The notes under the pieces are model-generated. The model was not told the DNA's origin. It searched no databases and worked only from the letters and a program-made list of their open reading frames with translations. A stretch of DNA of 64,000 nt from Septoria linicola. Lineage: Eukaryota; Ascomycota; Dothideomycetes; Mycosphaerellales; Mycosphaerellaceae. The stretch's first letter is position 1. Every line of letters begins with the position of its first letter. The stretch lies in contig CP099418.1 in the NCBI GenBank assembly GCA_024114885.1, positions 3,286,001 to 3,350,000 on the forward strand, read 5' to 3'. The position numbers were made by a program, and so were the translations under genes. Positions 31,043-42,506 of this stretch are shown here, in pieces.

Positions 31043-32703
31043 ATGGCTTCGCTAGCAGGAGCAACATCTGCAGGGAAGATGACAGAACACTCTCAAGACG
31101 ACTCTGTGTTCGCCCTTCCCACGATCAATGGCACCAAGGCTTCAACCTGGACGCCAGACTCGTGGAGATCGAGACCAATCGTGCAGGCGGTCGACTACGA
31201 AGACGAGCAAGCAGTCAAAGCGACAATCACAAAGCTCGAACATCTCCCACCGTTGGTGACACCAAAGGAGATCTGGAAGTTGAGGAATTCGCTGCGGGAT
31301 GTCGCTCTTGGCAAGGCTTTCCTGCTTCAAGGAGGAGACTGTGCCGAACTCTTCGACTACTGCCATGATGACTCGATCGATTCTAAGATCAAGCTGTTAC
31401 TGCAAATGTCGCTGGTATTGGTCTGGGGCGGTAACAAACCTATTGTGAGAATCGCAAGAATGGCTGGTAAGCTTTCGACCTCCGTGCAGATAAGCGACAA
31501 CTAATTCATGTTGGCATGCAGGGCAATACGCAAAGCCCAGAAGTAAGCCCACTGAAATGCATGAGGGCAAGGAGATCCCGAGCTATCGTGGAGATATCCT
31601 GAATAGCTATCATCCTGAAGACCGCAAGATTGACCCCGACAGGTTGGTGCAGGTAGGTCACAACCCTCGTGTACTTTCAAGAGCAATCGAAAACAGCTGC
31701 ATCAATGCTACGTGATTTGAGGCAGAGCACTAGCTAAGTTTTTTCTCAGGCCTACTTCCATTCCGCAGCAACGCTCAATTATGTCAGAGCTCAATTATCT
31801 TCTGGCATTGCAGACCTGCACAACCCCATGGACTGGAGTCTCGGCCACGTCGGAGATCAGGCTCTGCTAGCAAAGTACAGTAAAATTGTCGACACAATCC
31901 GGGAAAGTCTGCGCTTCATGAGAACCGTTGGTGCAGATGCTGGAAGTGGATTGAGCAGTGTGGACCTTTTCACATCACACGAAGCTCTGCTGTTAGCATA
32001 TGAAGAAGCTCTTACCCGAAAGCTCAAGAGACCGAGCAATTCTGACCGAGCTCCATTGCGCAGACAATCAGTCATCAATCCTGATGCTGTCCAGGTCGAG
32101 CCTACAGGATACTATAACACGAGCGCCCATCTCATCTGGATCGGCGACAGAACTCGACAGCCTGACCACGCACATATCGAATATGCTCGAGGCATCGAGA
32201 ACCCAATCGGCATCAAAGTCGGTCCGTCAACCAAAGTCGAGGACCTACAAGTACTCCTCGACACAGTGAACCCCAACCGCGAAGTGGGCAAAGTGATGCT
32301 CATCACGCGCTACGGCAAGGACAAGATCGCCGACATGCTGCCAAAGCACATCGAAGCTGTGCAAAAGACCGGACACATTGTAGTCTGGCAATGCGACCCA
32401 ATGCACGGCAACACTCGCTCTACAGCAGACGGAACCAAAACACGATCATTCCAGCACGTCTTTGATGAGCTGGCCTCCGCTATTCGCATCCATCAGCAGC
32501 AGGGCACATATCTTGGTGGCGTTCATCTCGAGCTCACGGGTGATGCAGTGACGGAATGCACAGGTGGTAGTCAAGGCATCGATGACACTGACCTGAGCAA
32601 AGCCTATCGCACCTTCTGCGATCCTAGATTGAACGAGAAGCAGGCTTTGGAGCTGGCGTTCCTGGTTGCTGATAGTCTCAGGGACTCTGTCACGCCTGCA
32701 TAA
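31043..32703 (+). CDS. Class II DAHP synthase (shikimate pathway entry)
   Basis: Exons 31043-31466, 31522-31652 and 31750-32703, 502 residues. Condenses phosphoenolpyruvate and erythrose-4-phosphate to 3-deoxy-D-arabino-heptulosonate-7-phosphate. This is the plant/bacterial class II type, also present in filamentous fungi, and unrelated in sequence to the AroFGH type. Motifs: FLLQGGDCAELF with the metal-binding Cys, GGNKPIVRIARMAGQYAKPRS across intron 1, AYFHSAATLNYVRA at the start of exon 3, WIGDRTRQPDHAHIEYARGI, GIKVGPS, VVWQCDPMHGNT and GGVHLELTGDAVTECTGG. No mitochondrial presequence is evident. Introns 1 and 2 (55 and 97 nt) both restore conserved motifs. Confidence 0.96.
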
Positions 32704-33032
32704 GGCTTTGATGGCAGCATTCAACAAAAAGGCTTGGCGGAAAACGTGTTGTACTCTAGGCTGTATCGGTACTCCAACAGGTAGTCGACGACGTGATAGA
32801 GTCCGCTGTGCAACTTGCTCTCTGGTGACTGCAGTAGACCAATGGACAACTTCGGGAATAGAGTATTGGAACACTGAAGCTCTGCCTTACCAGCAGCTCG
32901 GATCGTGGGCTCGGTAGCGCTATCTATCCGTGTATCACAGACACAATGCTATGAGACGCCGCACAGCTGCCAAATGTGCTGTGAAATGCCAATCGAGAAG
33001 CGCCCTGTACAATGCGACGCAAAGTGCTTCGC
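32704..33032. other. Convergent 3' intergenic region
   Basis: 329 bases between the DAHP synthase and co-chaperone stops. No gene seen. Confidence 0.5.
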
Positions 33033-35116
33033 TCAACCGAATGGTGAGAATCCTTGTCCACCCCCCGGGAACCCACGCTGACCTCCGCCTCCTCCTGAGA
33101 ATCTGAACCCACCTCCACCGCCGCCTCCCATGCCGCCTCCCATCATGTTGAACAGCATCTCGGGATCAATTTGGACACCTCCACCGCCTCCGAAGCCCCC
33201 CATACCTCCTGGGAACCCGCCGCCCATACCGCCGTCTTCCATGAGATCCACGCCGCTGTCGTATCGCTGTCTCTTCTCCGGGTCGATCAGCGTCTCGTGT
33301 GCTTCCTGGATCTCCTTGAATCGGTTCTCGGCCTCTGGATCGTCTGGGTTCTTATCTGGGTGATGCACGACAGCCAGTTTACGATAGGCCTTCTTGATCT
33401 CAGAATCACCACACTCTTTATCGACACCGAGAATCTTGTAGTAGTCCTTCCTCTTGCTCTTCTTCAGCTCGAGCTCTGCATCGCGAACCTCCTTGGCAAT
33501 TCCAGGCTCTTCCGGATTTTGTTCTGCGATGTTCTTGAATGCTCGCACTGCCTCTTCCCAGTCTCCACTGGCACCAAGAGCTTTTGCTCGCGTCTTTGAT
33601 GCTTTGATGTAGCTGGGATCAAGTTTCAAAGCTGCATCGCAGTCATTGATTGCATCCTGCCATTTCTTGAGTTTTGTGTAGCACATGGCTCGATTGTTAA
33701 GAATCTTGGAGTTCGTGCCCTTGTTGGTAGGGTCGATCTCCAGTGCAGAGGAGTATGTTTCCACTGCCTGCGGGAACCGGCCAGATTTGAAGTGGTCGTT
33801 GCCTTCTGCTTTGGTCTTGTCCAGCTTCTGCACCAATCGCAACCACTTCACTGCATCCTTGAAATCAGGATCGCAGGAAATTGCTTGCCGGAAGTGCTGA
33901 ATAGCCTTCTCGTTCTCTCCCTGTCCATAAAGCGCCCTTCCACGCAGGACCAAAGCCTCCGGATCGGCACTATTACCTCGCAACAGTGACATGGCTACGT
34001 TCTGTGCATCGCCCAGGCTGTTTACTGTGCCCATCTTCAGGTATGCCTCTCCTCGCATCAGCTTCCACTTTCTAGGCGGTTGCACTGTTGAACCCAAGGC
34101 TTTCTCAGCTTGGTCAAGCGCGAAGAGAACCATGGATCCACTTGCACTGTTGCTTAAGCTGTCTTGCGCTTCCGACAAATGCTTCTGCATAGCCAACGCC
34201 GGCTGCTTGTCCTTTGCAGTTGCAGCAGGCTGTATCCGATCGTAGACATCGAGCGCTTCCTGTGGTTGCCCCAAAGCTGTGTAGATCTTTGCTTGTCGGT
34301 GTAGAATCTTTGGGTTGTTTGGCTCCAGCTCGTCTGCTCTCTTGCAGTCCTCGAGGGCCTCGATGTATTTTCCTGCCGCCATGTATGCCGCTGCTCGGTT
34401 CGACAGATAGGTCGACGATGTAGGGTTCGCCTCGATAGCTTGAGGAGTACACGTTAGTCTCCGCCAACGTTTCTTCCCTTCATTCTAGTACACACCTTTG
34501 CCATATTCATCGATTGCCGCTGCATATTTCCCAGCCTTGTAGTACTTGTTGCCCTCAGCCTTGAATTTCTCTGCGTCCTCTGGCCGTATCTCTGGCTGTG
34601 GGGGCGGACTAGGCTGTGATTTGTGCGGTGGAGGTGTCGGCCGCTGCTCCTCCTCTGCGTGCCCATCGCCATTGGTCCCGTTCGTATCGCTGGTGCCATT
34701 GGTGGTCGGGAATGCACCTGGCGTCTCAGGTACCGGGGTAGTCTCCATGGGGTCGGAAGGCACAGGCACGCCGCCTTCCCGCGAATCTCGGGGGCTGTTA
34801 CTACTGCTCATTCTGTGGGCAGAGAGCGCGCTGAGCCGACGCAGCTCGTCCGGTGGAAGGTTGAGGGGATGCTCGTCCGAATCACGGCGAGAGCTGTAGC
34901 GCGAGAAGGACTTGCTGGAGCGCTTGGGTTTGGACTTGTCCTTGTCACGCTCCTTCGCAAAGTAGCCGCGCTTTTCTTTATCGGGAGATCGGACAGGACT
35001 GCTGCTGCTGCCGGTGGTGGTGGTGGTGGTGGTGAAGGTGGTGCCGGCAGGTGGCTCAATGGGCGGCGTCTGCGGGTCGGTGGATTTCTTCTTGCTGAAA
35101 AACGATGGCTGTCCGG
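33033..35116 (-). CDS. DNAJC7-like TPR/J-domain co-chaperone; N-terminal exon unresolved
   Basis: Exons ~35116-34496 and 34438-33033. It links Hsp70 and Hsp90. TPR repeats fill most of the protein (EGNKYYKAGKYAAAIDEY, LSNRAAAYMAAGKYIEALEDC, GNDHFKSGRFPQAVETY, NNRAMCYTKLKKWQDAINDC). A J domain follows (DYYKILGV, HHPDKNPDDP with the HPD tripeptide), then a Gly/Phe-rich tail. From ATG 34811 the product is 573 residues. However, the same frame stays open upstream to 35150 and codes clearly protein-like sequence (RGYFAKERDKDKSKPKR, PLNLPPDELRRLSALSA) without an ATG. A 3' splice signal (CTCTGACAG) ends at 35117, so I place the exon start there and infer a short unseen first exon upstream. Confidence 0.87.
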
Positions 35117-35722
35117 CTGTCAGAGCACACTCTTGCCTATCGGGCCCGTCTCACTTTTTTTGCAGTGAGGTGAGGCGCGGTGAAGGCTGCGGGAGAATGG
35201 TCCGAGGAGTAGATGATCAGGATCAAAGGAAGGAGAGGAGCATTACCATTACCATCGGAATTGACAAAGTCTCAAAAAGTTTACCAGACTGCGTCTCAGC
35301 CAGTGTCTGTTCCACAACTACCGGCTCGCTGCCGCTGGCCGTCCTTCCTGGATGAGCTGTGTTCTCCTCTGCCGTCTCGTTACGTAGGGTCCAGTGCACC
35401 CCACCCGACCAAAAATTCAATCTGTGAGACCGATGGAACCTTCTCGTTCCGGCGAGCGCTCACGTGCGTGCGGCGAAATCGAATTTCGCCCTAGTGTGCA
35501 GTCAAGTGAATGAAGGGGTTCGATGAAATAGATTTGTTGATAGCGCTGACAGTGCAGTAGTGCATCATTCATGCGCACTGGTGAGATTGCTCGTGGGGTC
35601 AAACGAATAGCGGACGATGCATGGTCTCCGCATATTTACATCACCAGCGGATTGGAAATGTCTGGTCTACATACTGCGATTGAGCGGTCTATTCTATGTG
35701 TACAAGGGTATTTACACACTGC
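35117..35722. other. Intergenic; may hold first exon of the co-chaperone gene
   Basis: 606 bases. On the minus strand ATGs at 35250-35270 are followed by GTAATG, but their phase does not match the exon at 35116, so I could not settle the first exon. No other gene seen. Confidence 0.4.
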
Positions 35723-38700
35723 TCATTGATGAAGCAGGCCCGCGTGGTCGTCTGCAATTACCTCACGGCATGCCGGACATGGCACGTTCTCCTCTTCCGC
35801 CACGTATTTCCAACACCTCACACATTTCTCCTGTGCTGGTGGCAGCACCACCACCTTTCCGGGTATCGTTACACCATTATGCGCGATCTCGAACGGTTGC
35901 TCGAATCGCCAAGCGCTCTCGTCGACCGACTTCACCTCGACAGGCGACCCATCAGAGTACACCCAGCGCACTCCACTGACCACAAGTAAGGCCGGTAACT
36001 CTGCTTCGAGCGGCTGTGCCCAATCCTCCACGGCAAAAGGTACATGCACCTCCACTTGGCAAGCCAGTCCATTGCCAAGCCGTTTCGAACCCCTCGCCTG
36101 CTCTTGTGCAACCTTGACTGCTGAGCTGATCTGCTTGAAGACTGCGAAAAGATCCTCAATTTGCTGAGTGCCCAAGCTGGTGCTCTTAGAGATGTCACCT
36201 AGATGAAACGGCGATGCCCAAGTCTGCCTCAAGATTGGCACTCCCGAGCGCATCTGCTGCGGCAGCCAAGCTTCGACTTCTTCGACCAGATGAGGCACGA
36301 CAGGTCCGAGCATCTTGCAGAGTTCAACGAGAATGGTAACCAAGATGGTCTGTGTATGCCTCCGGGTGTTTGCACCTCCCGCATAGAGCCTATCTTTGAT
36401 GACCTCAAAGTAAAAAGCGCTCAAATCGTTGTTGATGAATCTGTTGATCTCGCTGACACCCGCATAAAACCGATATTGTCCGTATGCGTCATGTACCGAC
36501 TTGCTTGTCTGACTCAATCGATCAAGGATGACCAGGTCAGAAAACTCGAGAGATGACTGCAACAGCTGATTCTGTGCCATTGCGGCTGGGTAGTCGTGTA
36601 GCACCCCAAGCAGAAACTTGAGGGTGACCCGATACTTTTGCAGTGCCTGCTGAATGCTCTGCAGTACAGCCTGGGAGATGGCAACGTCTCTGGTGAAGTC
36701 GGAGGATGCAACCCACAGCCGCAGAACATCCGGTCCAAGCGACGTCTTTTGCGAGAGCGCTTGCTGTGGGCGTTTGCCATTTTTCTTGCCTCTGGAGACC
36801 TGTACAAGAGCCCCTGAGATTATCTCCTCCGGCGAAACAACGTTGCCGAGACTCTTGCTCATCTTCTTGCCCTCGCCATCTAGTGTGAAGCCATGCGTAG
36901 CTAGTGTGCTGAAAGGCGCAACGGGCTTCCTATCTTTGCTCTGCGTGGCTACCGCGGTGAGCAGACTGCTTTGAAACCAGCCCCGGTGCTGATCAGTGCC
37001 CTCGCTGTACACCTCGCTTCTGCTCACTCCGGCTTCTCTAGGGGGTAAAGATGTCCAACTTGTTCCGGAGTCAAACCAAACATCCATAGTATCTCTTCCG
37101 CGGACCCATTTTCCGGGCTCCAGTGATGAGTGTAACCAGGCAGGATCATCTATTGGGTCCGAAAACCAGGCATCGGAACCTCGTCGGTCAATCACTGTAA
37201 TGATGTGGTTGATACTATCGTCAGTGATGCACGCTTCGCCGGAGTCCACGTGATATAGCGCCGGAATGGGGACACCCCAGACGCGCTGCCGCGATATACA
37301 CCATTGGCTACGACCCTCGACAAAGCTGCGCAACCTGCTCTTCCCGCTTTCGGGTATGAAGCGAACATCTTCCAAGGCAGAAAGTGCTCGATCTTTGATC
37401 GCCGACGTGTCGGCAAACCATTGCGCGGTCGCTCGTGTGATGACAGGCTGCTTGGTGCGCCAGTCAATGGGGTTCTTGTGCGTGAAGTCATGCGCAAAGA
37501 ACATGAGGTTACTGCCAAGAGTGGACCTATCTCCCGGCAGATACCTACCGCAGTCACGGAGGATGTCGAGAACAGCGCCTGCGCCGTTCTTCGGCGCAAA
37601 CAAGCCGTGTAGGCGGTCCAAGTCTTGATCTTGCGCCGTGGGCCACACATCGGCAGTAAACATGCCTCCATCATCTACTGGGGCAAACGCAGGCCCGATC
37701 CCATGCTTCTGGCACACCTGATAGTCATCCATGCCGTGTCCGGGCGCCATGTGCACGACTCCCGTCCCTGAAGTCGCCGTTACAAAATCAGCGTGCAAGA
37801 TGGGCGAATCTTGCCCGCTGAACACATTGTAACAAGTGGTGCCACTGTTCACAAGTTCGGCACCACTGATGGCTTCGTGTATAACTTCGAAGGTGCGATG
37901 TGGTAAGAACGAGCGCAAGTGCTCTATGCGATCCGTGGCCACAAGCATCTGATCTGCAAATTCACCATGAATGCGTGCCTCAACTATGCAGTATTCGATA
38001 TCACCCTTTACCGCGAGGGCCTTGTTCGCTGGCAGTGTCCAAGGAGTGGTGGTCCAGATGAGTGCGCTCAGACTGTCGGGTTTGATTCGTTGATTCGCCC
38101 GAAGAACATCGGGCACGCGTAGCATTGGCATCATCACGAAAGCCGCAGTGGTCTTATGACTGTCGTCGTACTCAAGCTCGGCTTCAGCAAGCGCAGTCCG
38201 TGACGACGGGGACCAGTGGACTGGCCGGTGGTGTCTCGAAATCAAACCTGTTTGCGTGCATCAGCTCGCATCTTCTAACCACTGACCCTGCGCATCCTGA
38301 CCTTACCCTTCCGCACCATTTCTCTGAACACGCCCAGCTGCCGAATCTCAAAGTCCCTGCTCATGGTTGTGTACGGCTGATCCCATTCGCCCATGACACC
38401 CCAGCTCTTGAAGCTCTTCTTTTGTGCTTCAATTGTCTCACTCGCGAGCTTTGACGCAGCCACACGAATCTCAGATGGGCTCATCTGGCGTGCAGCCTCT
38501 GAAGCAGCACGCGCTTCCTTCTGAGGCGCATCTTTGATGCTCCTTGCTTGGTCTCGAGGCGACTTGGGCTGTTGAAGAGCCTTGAGCTCGATGGGAAGAC
38601 CATGGCAGTCCCAGCCTGGGCGATAGTGGACTCGCTTGCCTCGCGACAGCTCTGTCCTAAGCATTAAGTCCTTCAGAATCTTGTTGAGGGCATGTCCGAC

Positions 38701-39072
38701 GTGCACGGCGCCATTGGCGTAGGGAGGGCCATCGTGCAGCACAAACTCGTTGTCGACCTGTCGGCTGCCCGCATCATCGGTGACGGAGACGGTCCTGGGG
38801 CGGTGGTGTCGCTGCCAGGCGTAAAGGTCATCGGCGCATCGTGTGCGGTACGTGTCGAGCTGTTCGGGGGACGGACGCGCTGGGAACTGCGATTTGGGCA
38901 ATGCAAGCGTGTCGGCCCAATTAGTCTTGGTTTTGGCGAGCTGTCGGATGCGCTCAATATTGTTCGCATGCGCTCTCCTGCTGCTACTGCTGCTATACGA
39001 CGCCCGGAAAACGCGAGTGGCAGAGAGGAAGCGCATGCTCGTGCATTGTCGATGGCAGCGATGGACTTGCAT
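35723..39072 (-). CDS. Isoleucyl-tRNA synthetase, mitochondrial
   Basis: Exons 39072-38307 and 38247-35723 (59-nt intron), 1096 residues. Class I synthetase charging mitochondrial tRNA-Ile. The N-terminus is rich in Arg/Ser with few acids (MRFLSATRVFRASYSSSSSRR), a mitochondrial presequence; the second Met at 39036 may be the true start. HDGPPYANGAVHVGHALNK carries the HIGH motif (HVGH). The editing domain includes WTTTPWTLPANKALAV and GTGVVHMAPGHG(M)DDY. KKMSKSLGN is the KMSKS loop (~residue 716). The C-terminus has C-x2-C ... C-x2-C (CVRCWKYV, CPACREV), the zinc element of bacterial-type IleRS. The intron rejoins MVRKG and LISRHHRPVHWS. Confidence 0.95.
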
Positions 39073-39202
39073 TGACCAAAAGTAGAGCTCGGTGGGCTAG
39101 ACCGAATCTCGAGATTGAAGCGGATTCATTTCCGCGCTGCCTTTCCTCTACATTTCTTCACATTGACCTGCGGTACACACTACACACACACACCTCTCGA
39201 TC
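39073..39202. promoter_or_regulatory. Compact bidirectional promoter
   Basis: Only 130 bases separate the divergent starts of mitochondrial IleRS and EFG1. A CACACACA run lies at ~39176-39192. Both serve translation, so shared control is plausible but unproven. Confidence 0.6.
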
Positions 39203-40048
39203 ATGGCCACCAAACGTCCCGCGCCCACTGACGAGCCCTCGTCCTCATCTCGTCCCTTCAACAAGCGTCATCGCACCAACAACGCGCAGCCGCACAAGCC
39301 GCTCCCCGCCAACCTGGGCACAAAGTCATTCAAAAAAGCACACACCGTCAACGACCTGAAGTCGTCCATTCGCTCTCTTCGCCGTCTGCTCTCTGGCCCC
39401 AACTCTGCCAAGCTACCTGCAAATGTCCGTGTAGAAAAGGAAAGAGCACTGCAGACCGCCGAGCAGGACTTGGCCCGCGAGGAGTACGCGAAAAAGAAGA
39501 ACGAAGTGATTTCGCGATGGCACAAGGTCAGGTTCTTCGACCGCCAGAAGGCCGAGCGACGGCTCAAAAAAGCGAGGAAGGCGCTTAAGGACGATGGAGA
39601 GAGCAAAGCCCTTCAGAGGAAAGTGGAAGAATGTGAGACCGAGGTGAATTATGCCATGTATTTTCCACTGGATCAGGACTATGTGCCGCTTTTCCCAACG
39701 AGGCGAAACAAAGGTAGCGAAGATGGAGCTACGCCTGAGAATGAAGGAGGCGAGCTAGAACGACAGGGCGATAAGGACATGTGGGATCTGGTGACGAAGT
39801 GTGCAGCCGAGGGTCGGTTGAAAGATCTCAGGGAGGGCCGGCTGAGAAGGGCAACTGATGACGAACAAGACGAGGAGGAGGAGGAGGAGGACGAGGAGCA
39901 GAAGCAAGCAAAGAAGAAGGGAAGAAACAAGTCGGACGCCAAGCAAAAGAAGTCAAGCAAAGATTCCGAGGCGGCGGAGAAGCACGATGGAGATGACCAA
40001 GGAGAAGCGGACAGCGATAATGAGAGTGGCGGCGGTTTCTTCGAGTGA
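39203..40048 (+). CDS. efg1: rRNA-processing protein EFG1
   Basis: 281 residues, intronless. Efg1 is a nucleolar factor for early 18S rRNA maturation. The domain (residues ~45-155) shows VNDLKSSIRSLRRLLSGP, RVEKERALQTAEQDL, a basic coiled helix (SRWHKVRFFDRQKAERRLKKARK) and MYFPLDQDYVPLFP, all characteristic. The tail is acidic and Lys-rich (EEEEEEDEEQKQAKKKGRNK), usual for nucleolar proteins. It diverges from mitochondrial IleRS over 130 bases. Confidence 0.93.
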   Translation: MATKRPAPTDEPSSSSRPFNKRHRTNNAQPHKPLPANLGTKSFKKAHTVNDLKSSIRSLRRLLSGPNSAKLPANVRVEKERALQTAEQDLAREEYAKKKNEVISRWHKVRFFDRQKAERRLKKARKALKDDGESKALQRKVEECETEVNYAMYFPLDQDYVPLFPTRRNKGSEDGATPENEGGELERQGDKDMWDLVTKCAAEGRLKDLREGRLRRATDDEQDEEEEEEDEEQKQAKKKGRNKSDAKQKKSSKDSEAAEKHDGDDQGEADSDNESGGGFFE

Positions 40049-40164
40049 TGCAACTGCGTACAGCGTAACTTCTACTACGGCTGACGCTATGAGAATCTAT
40101 CTGCTGACAGACCCACTCGCTGGAATGGCCCGGCTATTACTGCTAAACTCAGCTCCACCATGCT

Positions 40165-42210
40165 CTACCACTTCTGCGCCTGCGACATACGTTCGCCAGT
40201 CTGATCATGCACCCAACCCTCGATTCTAGATGCCACATCCCCTACAAGTCGCTCATATCTCTCGTCCACGAAAAAGAGACCACAGTGCGCCCCGACCTCG
40301 TCCACACTCTCCATGAATACCCGTACCCAGCAAGGGTCTCGTTCGCCACTTGAATCCTTCGGCGGTAGTGTACAGAACATGCGATCCTTCTTCGGCTTCT
40401 GCGGCTCTTCCCTGCTGCCTACTGATGTCCTGCTTTCGATGGGTGCCAACGAGCCTTGATCATACAGGGAGGCCGCCTCAACCGTAGAGCTTACGCTAGA
40501 AGCCTTGGGGCTTTGAAGCCGTGGAGGTGTCACGAGTGTCGGAAGAGGCCCATTGTCAGTATCTGGAGGTCGCTCAGGGCTCGGCTCGCCACGCAGCCTA
40601 CGACCCTCGCGCTCCATACGTTGTCGTTCCTTCTGGAGCCTGAGATGTTCTCGCTCGGAATGTGTCATCTCTGATTCGGGCTTTTGCGCCACAGTTGGCC
40701 GCCCTCGCGGAGTCGCGCTCACGGAACATGCTGTGCTCTCTTCACGCTGCTTCTGCTTGCCCTTGCCGGCTGCGTCCTGAGAGAACAGCCGATCACGTTC
40801 AGCGAGGGCATCATCATATGCTTTGACTGCTCTCTCGTGCTCTTTTTGGACAAGCTTCTTCACCTCTGGGTCCTGAATGTAGCCGAAGTCCAGTGGTCCA
40901 GGTTTGACCGGCAAATCATACAGCACAGTACCAGGCTCTGGCGACGCCTGCGCATTACTGTTGCTGTGACTTTCCTGTGAAGCCGCGTGGTCGCCTACGG
41001 AAAGACTTTCCATCGCCTCGTACCATTGCTCTACGGTGGCCTGGCTTGTCGTCAAAGAGCTGGAGCTCTTCTGAGCCTGCAAGCTCGGTGATGACAGACT
41101 GTGTGAAGTGCGGGATACAGATCGTGATCCATGTGGGCTATGCGACGATTTTCTGCTCGGCGACTTGGGCTTTTTGGGCCTACCTGTGCTTGCAGTGTAG
41201 TAGTTGACAAATCGTGCTCGCGGGGGCACGCCTCCATCAACAACCGACTGCCGTACTTTAGCATCTTGCTCTTCGAGAGCCCTCACCCTGGCATATCGCG
41301 ATTTAAGCTCGCTGTAATTCGCCATAGCACCACCAAACTCAAGATGCGACGATACGAGTTTCTTTGTTGCCTTGGTCAAGTCGTCCGAGTGCTTATTGAT
41401 GAAGTGCCATGCATTACGCCACCCTTTCCTTACTGGTAACACCACGTCGTTGGCAAACGACGGATTGTAATTCGGGTCTTGTTTGCCGGGTGCCCACAGA
41501 GTGTCTACACGTTGTGCAGAAATAGTCGGGCTGGCCATACTTGGTCTTGATTCTGCGTCGCTAGGCACATCTTCTGATGTTTCGCCTCCAAGCTGTTGGT
41601 CTTTTGGTTCGTCTGCGGGCTTGAAGATACTTGCGAGCCCGCTCTTGACAATCCCAGGGTCCATACCTAGAAATGGAACATCGAAGTTGATAGTCCCCAA
41701 TATGCGATGTCGTAATGGTCCGGTCCCGGATCGTGTTGCTGGTGCAAGTACGACTTCGGCCGATAGCAGTCCCCCCATGCTGTGACCAAGAAGCACAACA
41801 TCTGTAGTCGTGTCTCGATGCGGTTCGATCCACTTGCCAAAATCGTCCCTCGCAATGGTAATCTTGCCTCTCGATGCATATCTAGGATAGATCTTTGTAT
41901 GAACAACGTGCGTTTCCGACAGTAATATCGTAAGTAGATTGTGAACATGAGCAGGAAAGCTGCGAAAGCTGGTCTCGGCGCCCATAAAGCCATGAATGTA
42001 GACGAGGAGCAGCTTCCTACGCTGCTGCTGTGCGCCATCTTCCGGAACTAGTGAGTCTTGCGACGACGAACGAGGATCGTTCTGTGCGAAATTCGACACG
42101 GCTGATGCTTTTTCGAAAGCCTTGTGTTGATGAGCAATAGCTTCATATGGAGGGGGGTCGTCCATGCTGCGCGGAGGTAAAGGTGGTGGCGGTGACGGTA
42201 GATTTTCCAT
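40165..42210 (-). CDS. DUF676-type alpha/beta hydrolase (putative lipase), 681 aa
   Basis: One exon. The N-terminus is Pro-rich. The hydrolase core starts LLLVYIHGFMGAETSFRSFP (oxyanion HG) and has the nucleophile in LLGHSMGGLLSAEV near residue 142. ILGTINFDVPFLGMDPGIVKSG follows, as in fungal DUF676 proteins. After the core come a Ser-rich linker and a charged helical stretch (HERAVKAYDDALAERDRLF; EREHLRLQKERQRMEREGRRL). The C-terminus (KDRMFCTLPPKDSSGERDPCWVRV ... GLFFVDERYERLVGDV) is conserved-looking but of unknown role. Substrate unknown; no signal peptide, so probably cytosolic or peripheral. Confidence 0.87.
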   Translation of the reverse strand: MENLPSPPPPLPPRSMDDPPPYEAIAHQHKAFEKASAVSNFAQNDPRSSSQDSLVPEDGAQQQRRKLLLVYIHGFMGAETSFRSFPAHVHNLLTILLSETHVVHTKIYPRYASRGKITIARDDFGKWIEPHRDTTTDVVLLGHSMGGLLSAEVVLAPATRSGTGPLRHRILGTINFDVPFLGMDPGIVKSGLASIFKPADEPKDQQLGGETSEDVPSDAESRPSMASPTISAQRVDTLWAPGKQDPNYNPSFANDVVLPVRKGWRNAWHFINKHSDDLTKATKKLVSSHLEFGGAMANYSELKSRYARVRALEEQDAKVRQSVVDGGVPPRARFVNYYTASTGRPKKPKSPSRKSSHSPHGSRSVSRTSHSLSSPSLQAQKSSSSLTTSQATVEQWYEAMESLSVGDHAASQESHSNSNAQASPEPGTVLYDLPVKPGPLDFGYIQDPEVKKLVQKEHERAVKAYDDALAERDRLFSQDAAGKGKQKQREESTACSVSATPRGRPTVAQKPESEMTHSEREHLRLQKERQRMEREGRRLRGEPSPERPPDTDNGPLPTLVTPPRLQSPKASSVSSTVEAASLYDQGSLAPIESRTSVGSREEPQKPKKDRMFCTLPPKDSSGERDPCWVRVFMESVDEVGAHCGLFFVDERYERLVGDVASRIEGWVHDQTGERMSQAQKW

Positions 42211-42506
42211 GCCTGAGCGTCACAACACAAAGTGACTTACTATATTGCGTGGCTAGCAATCGGGCTGCCCGCGTACATTTAAAAAGTTCATGCCTGGTTG
42301 TTTGAGGTGCAATCTTGATGGTGGAGGCGTAGCTCGTCGTTCACGCCAAGACCATCTCGGAACGCGACCGTAGTCGACACGACGCTGTAACTTCAAGAGC
42401 ATCCCGAGACTTCTCTCACCTCTACGCCGCGTAGACGCGCCATCAATACTGCTGCCTTCGCGTCCACGGGAGATGCGGAGTGCATGCTAGGCTAGAGACT
42501 GTGTTC
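42211..42506. promoter_or_regulatory. Bidirectional promoter region
   Basis: 296 bases between the divergent starts of the DUF676 hydrolase and the Mio/Sea4 gene. No distinct motif is claimed. Confidence 0.4.

Noticed and set aside
35223..35420. Minus-strand frame as the first exon of the DNAJC7-like gene
   Set aside because: No donor site in the right phase to join the exon starting near 35116; it may still overlap the true first exon.
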